The translations under genes and the position numbers were made by a program. A stretch of 64,000 bases of DNA from NCBI GenBank assembly GCA_016987375.1, contig PJRA01000376.1, positions 1 through 64,000 on the forward strand, given 5' to 3'. The notes beneath the pieces were generated by a model. That model saw nothing but the letters and a program-made list of their open reading frames with translations. It was not told where the DNA came from and ran no database searches. Each line of letters starts with the position of its first letter. Positions within the stretch are counted from its first letter, which is position 1. This document shows positions 33,254 through 47,304 of this stretch, piece by piece. Source of the stretch: Brachionus koreanus (taxonomy: Eukaryota; Rotifera; Eurotatoria; Ploima; Brachionidae).

Positions 33254-33639
33254 AATAAAATTTTTTAAAAAAATTTTGAAAAGAATTATTTATGGAAATT
33301 AATATTACATTTTAAAGATGCCAACAATAGTATTTAAATTAAATCATCTAGAAAGATTTTTAATCCAGTTCATTTAGTAAGTCCATATTCTCTGTCAAAC
33401 ATTTTTTGTTCATATATTAGAGGACTCCAAAAGGATTGATTTTTTCTCAAAAATATATTTGTTCATTTTATAAAAAATGTTTTTATATACTAAAATAAAA
33501 ATGATATAATATTTTAATTTAATTTTCTATCATTAGTTAGAATCAGAAATTATTTTTTAATTAATAAATATTTGATATGTAACGTTAACAAAATCAAAAA
33601 TTTTGATTGTTTTTAATAAATTGGTAAATCAAAAATTCT

Positions 33640-33835
33640 GTCTATAGTTTTATTCAAGAGCTGCAACATGACTTCTGACATGCTAAAAGATCTTTGAGCT
33701 TAATTAACCCAAAATTATTCAAACATCTCTAAAGCTTCAAGTATTATTGTTGGCTTTATTATGTCTACCGTCTACTCTTCATCATCTTTTGCATTCTCCT
33801 GATCAGTATTTCGTATTGCGCAAAAATAATTAGGT
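33640..33835 (-). pseudogene. Possible pogo/Tigger-like transposase C-terminal scrap
   Basis: The minus strand contains short frames broken by stops, including an acidic NTDQENAKDDEE stretch, IIKPTIILEALEMFE, and a Ser/Leu-rich end (MSEVMLQLLNKT). This order of an acidic linker, EAL-type helix and terminal Leu-rich helix recalls the C-terminus of pogo/Tigger transposases. Evidence is limited to a general resemblance. Confidence 0.3.
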
Positions 33836-34029
33836 GAAAAATAAATGTTGATTAAAAAATTAAAATTTAATTTAAATTTAAAAGATTATAATCCGAACTT
33901 AGAAAATTATAAAATTAAGTTGACAAAATCAAAAATTACTGTACTTAAAATAATTATTTTATTTATCAGAAATTTTTTTTTACACCATCTTCCTGTTGCA
34001 TTTTGGTCACAAAGCGATAATGTCAATTA

Positions 34030-35910
34030 ATTATTTTAGATGTATACAAATCAGCGTGTGAAATCTATTTACCAAAACGAAGCATTTTCTTGAATCGAAA
34101 AGTTATCCCCCCCTGGATGAACTCAAATTTAAGGCTTTTACTTAGACTAAAATATAAAGTTTGGCTCGAATATCTAAAAGGTAAACGGTCATTAAAACCA
34201 GAAAAGTTGAAATTATTTAAAAAATTAAAGAAACAAGTAAAAGAACTAACAAGATCACTTGTACTTGATTATGAAATTAAGCTTGCTTTTCAAGCTAAAC
34301 GAAATCCAAAATTAGTTTTCAAATATCTTAACAGTAAGATAAACAGTAAGCATTAAACCGGTGATCTATTCTTTGACTAAAGATGATGGTAACACCACAA
34401 ATGACACTCATGAAATAACTATGATTCTCAATAAATTTTTTCAGTCGGTTTTCTCAAAGTCAAGCTCTCCTGTAGTCGATTCAGCAATTATAAATGATGT
34501 ACCTAAATGCCCCTTTAAGATTAGTGAGATAATGTCAAGAGAAATCATTTTTAATGAGTTAAATAATTTAAATGTTAACAAAAGTACAGGTGTAGATGGG
34601 ATAAGTCCATACTTTCTGAAAAATGCTTCTGAAGGTGTTTCTTACCCTCTCCATCTAATTATCAAAAAATCCTTTGAATCTGGAGAANNNNNNNNNNNNN
34701 NNNNNNNNNNNNNNNNNNNNNNNNNNNNNNNNNNNNNNNNNNNNNNNNNNNNNNNNNNNNNNNNNNNNNNNNNNNNNNNNNNNNNNNNNNNNNNNNNNNN
34801 NNNNNNNNNNNNNNNNNNNNNNNNNNNNNNNNNNNNNNNNNNNNNNNNNNNNNNNNNNNNNNNNNNNNNNNNNNNNNNNNNNNNNNNNNNNNNNNNNNNN
34901 NNNNNNNNNNNNNNNNNNNNNNNNNNNNNNNNNNNNNNNNNNNNNNNNNNNNNNNNNNNNNNNNNNNNNNNNNNNNNNNNNNNNNNNNNNNNNNNNNNNN
35001 NNNNNNNNNNNNNNNNNNNNNNNNNNNNNNNNNNNNNNNNNNNNNNNNNNNNNNNNNNNNNNNNNNNNNNNNNNNNNNNNNNNNNNNNNNNNNNNNNNNN
35101 NNNNNNNNNNNNNNNNNNNNNNNNNNNNNNNNNNNNNNNNNNNNNNNNNNNNNNNNNNNNNNNNNNNNNNNNNNNNNNNNNNNNNNNNNNNNNNNNNNNN
35201 NNNNNNNNNNNNNNNNNNNNNNNNNNNNNNNNNNNNNNNNNNNNNNNNNNNNNNNNNNNNNNNNNNNNNNNNNNNNNNNNNNNNNNNNNNNNNNNNNNNN
35301 NNNNNNNNNNNNNNNNNNNNGAATATATTATGAATGATTTAGCCAATGGAAAAACTCATCTTGTCTCTAGATCTCGGATCCAGAAAGACCTAGGAATCTG
35401 GATTCAAAACGATTTAAAATGGCATTCGCAAGTTTGTTCAGCAGCCTCAAAAGGCTATAGAATACTTGGACAAGCTCTTCATGGTATTAAATTTCGGACA
35501 CAGACGGTCATTAAATTACTTTATACCAGTCTTGTAAGGCCTCACTTAGAGTATGCTATTCCAGTATGGTGCCCATATTTAGAGAAAGATAAGAAAATTC
35601 TAGAGGCTGTTCAACGAAGAGCTATTCGTGCCATTTCTGGTTTTAGAGATCTAAACTACAACGATAGACTAAAAGCTCTAAATCTAATGAATTTGACCGA
35701 AAGGCGAATGAGTCCAACGATACCACTTCTTCACAAACCGTGTGGTTAATGGCTGGAATAAGCTGGAAGTTGATGCAGTGGAAGCTCAATCTTGCGATAT
35801 TTTTAAAGCAAAAATAGACAAAAACCGTCTTAATATTTTTTGCACATAATCTGTTGTCAGATTTACGCATTTATGCGCTGCAATAAACCACTATACTATA
35901 CTATAATAGC
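34030..35910 (+). mobile_element. LINE with assembly gap, CTATA-type tail
   Basis: The 5' part encodes the linker between endonuclease and RT (IPPWMNSNLRLLLRLKYK, then a stop and frame change at 34354). It continues into the start of the RT (NVNKSTGVDGISPYFLK, HLIIKKSFESGE). Positions 34688-35320 are N. After the gap the C-terminal motif follows (KDLGIWIQNDLKW, LYTSLVRPHLEYAIPVW, AVQRRAIRAISG). The element ends at about 35905 with CACTATACTATACTATAATA. The endonuclease is missing and the frame is broken, so this copy is dead. A second truncated copy is at 18310-18495. The family resembles Jockey/CR1-type LINEs. Confidence 0.82.
34688..35320. other. Assembly gap (633 N)
   Basis: Unknown bases within the LINE. 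Open frames across it are artefacts. Confidence 0.99.
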
Positions 35911-36291
35911 CTTAAAAAAATCACTATTATAAATCAACTATTAAAATCGCTATATCAGAGAAAAAAAATAAAAATTAAATTCTTCGAAAACAGAAACAAT
36001 CATAGCAATTCTTGCGAATTGTTTTTTTTCCAATATTTTTTGAATGAATGATTTTTTTTTAATAAAAAAATTATTTAATTTATAGCTAAGCATTTTATTT
36101 ACACTTTTAATACCATTTTTATTTAAAAAATTTTACTTGAATTAAATTAGAAAATAAAGTCTTAAACCACAAAAATTAAATTTTGTTTATTTATTTAATA
36201 TAGAAATATTGTGGAAGCGGCCGTTGCTTAAATATAAGAAAAAAAAACATTAAAAATCAAATTCATATGTTCAACGTCCTGGTCAAAATTC

Positions 36292-39113
<2,822 letters not shown>

Positions 39114-39473
39114 TTTTGTAGCTAAATTTATCTTCTAAATAAATTCAAATTTAAATGCTAATAAGTATTCATATAAAAATCTTTTTTTGTTGCATTTTTG
39201 CTATCAATTTAATTTTGAACTTGAGGTTCCTTAATTTTTAGTAATAAATTTGCGCTTGATAATAAATAAAGAGTTAAATTTTTTTGCATTTATATTTGCA
39301 TTTTAGCATAATTTTGAAATATTTGCTCATAAACTGTTCCAAAGGATTCAACTTAAACTTTACATTTAAAAGACATTTCAACAGCTAGGGCTTATTTAAA
39401 AATAAATTTCAAAATAGTTTCTAATTTTTTTTCTATTTATTATTTATGAGAAAAATTTAAATTCTTTTAACAA
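39114..39473. promoter_or_regulatory. Shared bidirectional promoter region of CUL2 and ASPSCR1
   Basis: Only 360 bp separate the two divergent ATGs, so both promoters and 5' UTRs must lie here, unless transcription starts inside a neighbour. The sequence is AT-rich, with no motif I can assign. Confidence 0.6.
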
Positions 39474-41084
39474 ATGTCTTCGTTAACTGTTTTTTGTCCA
39501 AATGCTCGCCGTCAGCAAATCAAGGTTCAACCAAATACAAAAATAATTGATATATTGGAAGAAGTGTGTAAGAAACAGGGTTATTCTTCGAATGAACACG
39601 ATTTGGTCTATCAAAAGAAAAGTCTTGATTTAACACTTACATTTAGATTGTCCGGAATTCCGAACAATGCAGTGGTCGATCTAAAAAAACTTGAATCAGG
39701 CCCAAGGCAGTATGAAAAGGTCACCATAAGTTTACAGCTTGAAGATGGCTCAAGGCTCACTCCAGTTGATTTTAAATCTGATTCAACTAGTCTTTTTTCT
39801 TTGCTAGAACACTATTCAAGTCTTAACCAAGAACTAGTCGAATTAAAAAAAGCACTTGACGAACGCTCAAGTCTTGAAACTAACATCTATCCAACAATTT
39901 CTTATCTAAATGAGCAGATAATTGGCTTGAAACAGCTCAGATTAACTTTTTTGAAGGATTTGGGCTTGAATAAGGGGAGATACATCCTGAAATTTTTGAA
40001 TAGAAAAATCGAAAAAGACCAGTATGATAATGTTATGGCTGATTTTGAAGCCAAGCTGGCCAAAAAGTTGAAATTAGATGAGATTTTTAATAAAAAGCAG
40101 GAAGAGCTCAGACTAGTGCCTGATGTTGCACCGCAGCCAGTCTCACTTTCTGACACAAAACCAAAATTTGAACAGAATTTAAATAAAAAACCAAAAATAG
40201 ATGAGATTGTGGAAATCGATTCAAAAGAGCCAGAAATTCAAATTCAAAAACAATTTTCCAATTTTAAATTTCCCGAAGAAACCAAAGGAAAAAATTTAAA
40301 TGATGTAAACGAATTAGCTGAAATTGAGCGCATCAGTAAACAACCATGTGATCGAATGTCACTTTTATTTAATTTAGATGAAAATATACAACGAATGGAA
40401 ACTGATGAAATTAGCGAGCCAGCTGATGATTTTTATGACATAACTGTGAACGATTTGCGAATAATGCTAAGTGATTTAAAGCGTAGTCAAAATGAAGAGA
40501 CTCCATTAATGACTAAACAAATGAGAGAACTGGAAAAAGACCGCAAAGCAATGAAATATTCAAAAATTGTAATTAGAATTGCTTTCAAAAACAGAATGGT
40601 TTTGCAAGGATTATTTAGGCCTAAAGAGCTTGTATCTGAGTTGTATAAATTTGTAAGAGAAAGTTTGGCTAAAGATTGCACAACTGAAGATCTAGATTTT
40701 TATTTGTTCTCATCTCCACCGAAAAAAATCTTGAACGAAATGAAAATGAATTTGTTCGATGCCGATTTGTGTCCTGCCGCATTTATTTATTTTAAAAATA
40801 AATCCGACACTGTTCCAAGTCTCAAAGAAAGTATCGTTTTAAAGAAATTGAGTGAAGCTGATGAAATAGTACAAACTCACGTACACAATGCAATAAGAGA
40901 CATAAAACATGAAGGTCTAGATTGGATCGAGAAGGATCAAAAAATTGTTCAAAATATTCTTAAGACTAGTGGTTTAATGGGAAAGTCATCGGGTGGCCAG
41001 ATTAATCAACCAAAAAGAGACAACAAAGATGAAGATCCGGTAAAAAATAGACTTGAACGATTTCTTAAGGGTCCAAAAAAATAA
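39474..41084 (+). CDS. ASPSCR1: TUG/ASPSCR1, UBX-domain tether protein
   Basis: TUG (ASPSCR1) is a p97/VCP cofactor that in mammals tethers GLUT4 vesicles at the Golgi matrix. This gene is a single uninterrupted ORF of 536 aa. Residues 1-75 form the first ubiquitin-like domain (LTVFCPNARRQQIKVQPN, LSGIPNNAVVDLKK), followed by ISLQLEDGSRLTP. The middle is a charged, coiled-coil-prone segment. A conserved patch DFYDITVNDLRIMLSDLK (about residue 322) and TPLMTKQMRE precede the UBX domain at about 360-445 (KIVIRIAFKNRMVLQGLFRP, LDFYLFSSPPKKIL). The order matches vertebrate TUG. The second ubiquitin-like region of the vertebrate protein is not obvious. Absence of introns is unusual for a conserved gene here but shared with the LRR and RING genes. 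Confidence 0.92.
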   Translation: MSSLTVFCPNARRQQIKVQPNTKIIDILEEVCKKQGYSSNEHDLVYQKKSLDLTLTFRLSGIPNNAVVDLKKLESGPRQYEKVTISLQLEDGSRLTPVDFKSDSTSLFSLLEHYSSLNQELVELKKALDERSSLETNIYPTISYLNEQIIGLKQLRLTFLKDLGLNKGRYILKFLNRKIEKDQYDNVMADFEAKLAKKLKLDEIFNKKQEELRLVPDVAPQPVSLSDTKPKFEQNLNKKPKIDEIVEIDSKEPEIQIQKQFSNFKFPEETKGKNLNDVNELAEIERISKQPCDRMSLLFNLDENIQRMETDEISEPADDFYDITVNDLRIMLSDLKRSQNEETPLMTKQMRELEKDRKAMKYSKIVIRIAFKNRMVLQGLFRPKELVSELYKFVRESLAKDCTTEDLDFYLFSSPPKKILNEMKMNLFDADLCPAAFIYFKNKSDTVPSLKESIVLKKLSEADEIVQTHVHNAIRDIKHEGLDWIEKDQKIVQNILKTSGLMGKSSGGQINQPKRDNKDEDPVKNRLERFLKGPKK

Positions 41085-41351
41085 AATTCGAAAATATTTT
41101 TGTTTAATATGATCAATTTTTTTTGTCCGAATTCTATATTGTGTGTCTAAATATTTATTAAAATTTTCATTAATTAATTGTCCAACATTCTTTTAAATCA
41201 TCTTCAATTTTAATAAAAATTCAGAATTATTCTTTCATCATGGTTTAAAAAATATTTTTAATAAAAATTGGAATTATTTCAAAATTTTAGAGTGAGTCAA
41301 AACATTTTGCATTTTTTTAAATAATTGAATAAAAAGAAAAGCACTTTTAAG

Positions 41352-41525
41352 CTAATCATCAAAATATAAACCATTATGCTCTAAAGTGATATACCAGCGA
41401 GTAGTTCTATCCCTCTCTCTTGTACCATTCACCGCTTTTACAGTCAAAAAACTCACCACTTCTTCTTTAATTTGGTCTTCACAGAGGACAGTAAAAAAAT
41501 TTTTATCAAAGTGTTCTCTTTTCAT
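41352..41525 (-). CDS. Small ORF, 57 aa, doubtful
   Basis: A minus-strand ATG frame begins MKREHFDKNFFTVLCEDQ and ends RWYITLEHNGLYFDD before TAG. The composition is balanced and protein-like, which is unusual in this AT-rich spacer. I do not recognise a family. It lies immediately beyond (3' of, on the same strand as) a LINE remnant and may belong to it or to another transposon. Confidence 0.3.
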   Translation of the reverse strand: MKREHFDKNFFTVLCEDQIKEEVVSFLTVKAVNGTRERDRTTRWYITLEHNGLYFDD

Positions 41526-41574
41526 TTAATAAAATTAGAATTAAACTAAAAAAAAAAGTCAGACATCGTCTCTT

Positions 41575-42100
41575 TTTCCTTTTTCACTCCTAGTGGAGCA
41601 TAGGGTAATTACTTTTGATTTTAACTCAAGTCGATTTTTTGCCTATACCCTTAATTCTCCCCATATCATTCATTATTCTCATTTTAATGAGCTCTTTTCT
41701 GATTGTTGACTTCCACGTTACTGCTGGTCTTCCTACTTTACGTCTCTCTTGAAGTGTCCACTAAAGGGCTTTATTTGGTATCCTTTTTTCTTTCATTTTA
41801 AGTCAATTTCCAAATCATCGCAATCTTTTGCTCTTAATGGATTGTCTTAATGGCTCTGAATTTGTTCTTTTATATATATATCAGTACTCGACAATGTTTC
41901 AGATCAATATATCTCTAGAATCGTTCGAAGGCTTCAAGTGTGGAAGGTGATCAGACTTCTTTTGTCAGATTCACATATCTCCCAACATTCACTTCCATAC
42001 ACAAGTGTTGCTTATACTACAGAGTTGTACAATTTGTTTGTTTCCTTGCTCTTTGTCCTCTTATTGCTGTTCTAGCGGTGCTTTCAAAGTATTTGTATTT
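41575..42100 (-). mobile_element. Decayed LINE C-terminal remnant
   Basis: On the minus strand, translation pieces read VYGSECWEI (the LxYGSExW motif after the RT domain) and, further on, RIPNKALQWTLQERRKVG directly followed by GRPAVTWKSTIRKELIK. This is the C-terminal signature common in animal non-LTR reverse transcriptases (..G.RKRGRP..TW). Stops and frame changes interrupt it. The plus-strand open frames here are shadows. Confidence 0.7.
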
Positions 42101-45100
42101 TGTATTTGTATTTGTAATTCCTTACACACTCGACTTATGATCATAAATGGTGATCGGGATATTCAAAAAAATTTCAGTTTGAAATTGATAGATTTTTCTT
42201 TTCAATGTTTATTTTTTGATTCCGTCATTTGTCTGTTGTAAAATTTGGGATCTATTGTTAACAGACGAATGATTTTTTTCATTATTTGATCAAAAGAAAA
42301 TTATTAAGGCTACTATTTTTCAAGTTTTGAAGGGCTTAAACATAAACACAATAAAAAAAAGAATTAAGATATTTAAAGATTTTGAAAAAGTAAATATACC
42401 AGCATTTGCTCATTGTGAAGAACAACAAAGTAAATCAGAGAGTTTATAAATAGAATTAATAAAAAGTTCACACAGTTTTAAAATAGAAAATTTAAATAGT
42501 TTCTTAATTTTAATTAAATTTTTTTAATTCCAGTTTTTGTTTTTCTATCTAATTTCTATTTTTTTTTAAGTTTTAAATTCTGAAAAAATTCAAATCAACA
42601 GAAACAAGTTTAAGTTTTTTTAAATAGATTTACTTATTGTTATTTCATAATATTTTCTATAAATGAATAATTGTAAGAAAACAAATAATTAGATTTTGAT
42701 TTTAGTTAGAAAAAAAATTATTAATTTTTTATGTATGAAGATAAACAATTAAGAAAAATGATGTGTTTAATGTTAAAATTTGATTTATATATTTTTTTAG
42801 GTATAGATTTACTCTATTTAACTGCTTAAAATTAAATTTTTTAAAAAGAAGCGTATATTAAAATTAAAAAAATATACTTATTTTGATAATAATTAAAATT
42901 CTATACATGATTATTCGTAAATTATAATAAAAAAAATCTTAATATCTTAAAACTAATAAAACTATTTTTTTTAAAATTGAGATTAAGACCAGTGCTTAAT
43001 TGTTCGTTCACAAACTAAATTTAAAATATTATCTTTCTATTTTTGTAAATAGCAGTGATGAATAATTCAAAACAAAAGAGTTTAGTTTTCGGAATTAAAA
43101 AAAAACAAAAAACAAAACATTTTTCCGAGCTTTGAAACCGATCTGATGAAAGACGATATTTGAATTCAACTCAATCAAACACTGTCTTAATTTAATGTTC
43201 AAAAATTCAAGTTTATAATCAAATAGAGAAAATCATTTATTTTTTAAAATTAAACAAAACGTTTTGCTATTCCATGTGTTGATGCATGACGCATTTTTTT
43301 AGCCAAAATCAATGAAACTAAATTTTTTCCATAAAACAAGTGATGCTCATTAGACAAAATTGAAAAAGATAAGATTTTATCTATTTAGAAGAAAAAAAAA
43401 GTTGATCTTTTCTGACAATATGTTCAAATATTTAAACTTTTCTAAGTGCAATTTAATTAAGAGATCAACTTAAACTGCTAAATTATCAGTTTTGCATCTT
43501 AATCATAAAAATAAATATTTTTTATTCAGATTTTTAAATAGAGGAATAATTTGCCATTTAAGTTTTGTTTGGGACAATGGGTCGGCAAAAGCGAAAATTA
43601 ATTTGAGCAATTTAGAAAAAAATATCATCGATTGATTGCCACGAATACGACGACGACAAAATCCTATAATTAAATATTTACTCCGCTTTTCTATAGCGAT
43701 CGTATCAAATTTTACGATCAAATAGAAGCTAAAGGTTTGAAAAAAATTATATAGTTTTTGGATGCAATTAGACTTTTTCTATATCCGATTTTAAATTGTT
43801 CAAACAACTTTTTTTTAGTCAACACAGTGTTTTTAATTTAATTTTTTTGAAACAAAATTCTATTTTTTTATATTTTAATTTATCAATTCTAGTAAACATT
43901 CAAATAATACAGCTGAAGAGCATAACTATTTAGTATAGCTTGATTTATTATCTTTAGGATTTAGAGACATTTATTCTGTTTGCTTGAGAAAAACACTAGA
44001 GCAAACATAAACTTAATTTCAATTAGTTATTGTTTTAAAAGCAATTTTTGGACAAAGAATTAATTAAACTTAGCCTAAGCTAGAGAACAGTAGAGATGGT
44101 ATTTGAAGATTGTTTTTTTTTTTTTTAAAAAAGGCTAAAATACAGTTTTAGTTTATTTTAATTTCATGCTAGTTGTTGGAGACTTGCTCTTTAGAATTGT
44201 AAAATTGCAGATCAGCTTGCGATCACTCTTTATCTCTTTGATTAATATCACTCTTCAAACATCTCAGGGTGGCACAATTGTCTGAACATTTTTGATAGAC
44301 TTTTTCAATAGACCATTGAATAAAATTCCAATATTCAAAAAAAATCTTGATAAAACTTAAGCCATGTTTTTTTAGTTTAGGTTTTTTTGTTTCGTTATAT
44401 AAAAATAATTTTTAGATAAAAAATCTTTGGTTTCAATCAAGGATAATTTAAGCTAATTTTGCATAGAACAAAGCTCTAATTTGTAATATTTGCTTTTTTT
44501 GTTAGCTGAAATTTTCCAAAATCCGTCATTGCTCACTTAATTAAGTAAACATTTTTCAACAAATTTATTAGATAAATAGTCGGATGGAAAGAGAAACAAT
44601 AAGAGTCAAATTTAGATAGAGGATTTAATTAAAAAAAATTGTATGGTTTTAAGTCAATAGTTTTTAAATTAAATGAAGAAAAGAAAAAAAAAATTTTTCA
44701 ATTTTATCAATTCTGTTTTATATTTAAATATTTTTTCCAATTTTTCGTATAAAATAGGCAAATTTAAGAAAGTAAAAGAACTAGTTGTATTTCTCAGATA
44801 TTTTTTTAAATATCAGTATTTGATTTTCGAGCAATATCTGAAGATATTTATCAGTCGAACTAATTTAACTCGCGAATTTTGCACTTAATGCAGAAATTTT
44901 ACTAATTACTTAATTCAAAAGAGAAGTACCTTTTGTTCTAATAGCTTTGAAGCAATAAATATTCTTATTTATCTTGATAAGTGAATTTAAATAAAATCTA
45001 ATAATAACTGATGGTTTTTTTTTCTAATTTTTTTTCGATTTATAGCCCAAATAAACCCTAGCAATTTTTTATCGTTAATAAGCCGAAAAGAAGCTCAAGA

Positions 45101-47304
45101 GAACGAGCATAAACTGAATCGCTTTTGAAAAAATAAAATAAAAAAGCCAAAACATAAATCATATTCACATGATTTGTAAAATTAATCGTTCAAATTATTC
45201 TTTCGAAATAGATAACTTGAAGCTCTTCTAATCAAATAGTCAATAAGCTTTGGGCAACTAGAGTCAGAAGCAACAAGTTAAGATATTGTTTCGGAAAATA
45301 TAAAAAATACACTTGAAATATTTTTGGCCTATATTGTATATTTTATTAGTTAAGATAAGTTGTTGTTTACAAGGCGTTGTTAAGAGTTTGTTACATAGAA
45401 AAAAGTAGTTATCAATTGTCTTTTTTAAAATAGAATGAGATAACATAAAATAAGATCTAAATTGGGAGTGGGACAAGGGATATTTTTACGACTAGTTTAT
45501 TGTCAAATTCTTCGATTTAAAATGCAATTGAAACTGAAAGTTTAGGTCAGTTATGTGACTTATTTTATTTAGCTTTTTTTTTGTTTAACATGACGTCTAA
45601 AAATTATTTAAAAAAACATGCATCCTTAGACTAGATATTTTTTTGATTCTATAGGCCCCAAATATGATACCAGCAAATCTTAGTTTAGTTTAATATGGCT
45701 CAGTTTGAACGATAATCACAAAAATTAATTATTTTTTAATTAGCTTTATTAAATATTTTGAATTAAAATTAAAAAATTTTATTGATATGATGCTAGTTTT
45801 TTTTTTTTTAGTTGAGACCAAGTTTTCATTTATGTCGGGCACTTAAAATGATAAAATCGTTAAAATGCAAATATTTTTCTAATTTAAAATTGCTTGGACA
45901 CAACTCTTTAATTTCAGTTAATTTTTGTGTCATTCACAAACTAGTCTTAATCGAGCGATTAAATCCTCTAAATTTAGTTTCATTTCAGGCTCAATTTTTG
46001 CTTTCAAAAACTTCAACACATTAAATTACATATTTTGATTATTTTAGTGCAATTTAAAACTTTTTTTTAAAATAAAGGTAAATTTTAAATGTAATTTAAA
46101 AAAAAAACTGCTTGGATTTTCTAAGGAATCAAAATCATTTATCTCTATTTATGCAATGATATAACCAAAAGGTGACTTGACAAACATACCTTTAATTTAA
46201 TCAGTTCTTAAATACGAATAAAATATTTTTAATATAAATTTTTTTAGTTATCAGTCAGTTTTTAGTTTTTAAAAAGCAAACATTGTAAAAATGTATTACT
46301 AAATTTAAAAAAAACAAATATTAAGAAAGAATACAGAGAAAAAGACAAATAGTGACTCTTCTCGGTTTTGTTTCAAGTAAACGTGCTTCAAGCTATCCAA
46401 GTAAATTGTTGTAATTTAATATTTTTTAAATTTCTAATTTTCATACAAGCAGAGTAGTATTTAAAATCGATTTGAGGTCTCTAAAAAAATAAGCTACCTA
46501 GAAAATTATTTTCCGCTTTTAGTTAATTGGTTTTATTCTTAATCCTAAGAAATAAATTTTTATGACAAAACTAATTAATTGGCAACGACAGACCATCAAA
46601 AGTCAAGATTATCTTGTTGGATTTTACTTTGTCTACAAAATGCGTACACAAAATTCTTAGACTACTTAAAGTTATAACCAGAAGATTGTAGTTTTTCTAA
46701 AGTTCACTATAAAATTTGCTAAATTCAAAAAATCAACAACTTGAAAATTAACTATTTTGTAAAAGGTAAATTATAATATTTGCTTAAACAAACAATTTAA
46801 TTTTTTTCTTTTATTTTTATATATATGATTCAGTAAATTGGTAGAGAAAAAAAATTTATTAGATTTCATTTAATAAATCTGGCACTAAATAATTAATATT
46901 TTTTCCGATTCTCATATCAAATTAGAGTAAATTAGTTGAATAGGATATTGGACATTTGGCTTCAATTATTTTTTTTTGAGTTTTTTTTCTCTTTCTCTCT
47001 CTCTCAAATTTTGACATACCACTGCCAGCCTTTGTGAAAGAAAATTTAGAACTCAATTGAATTATATCACCATAAATTTTTTATTTAATATTTAAAATTG
47101 TTCTTTAGAATTTGAACCTCAATATTTGACTATTAGTCTATAGAATACAAAATTATTACTTTAACAATAAAGCAAAATGCGAAAAATATTCAAGTGAATT
47201 AAAACGAAGAAAAAAGAAATTGTTTGCCGAATTAAAATTTTAAATTAGAATTTCAAATACTTTTTATAAATTCACACAATTTTGATCAAAACAAAAAAAC
47301 AAAA
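42101..47304. other. Long gene-poor AT-rich region upstream of the LRR gene
   Basis: This is five kilobases of low-complexity A/T-rich sequence with only short, non-protein-like open frames. It includes a TTTGTA-type short tandem run near 42090-42115 and a CT run at about 46990-47005. It may hold regulatory DNA of the LRR gene. I can support no gene, RNA or transposon here. Confidence 0.5.

Noticed and set aside
34642..35346. Long frames across the 34.7-35.3 kb gap
   Set aside because: They consist of N translated as X. Only the flanking LINE frames are real.
42060..42241. Plus-strand Cys/Leu-rich frames near 42.0 kb
   Set aside because: They lie antisense to the LINE remnant or in low-complexity TTTGTA repeats.
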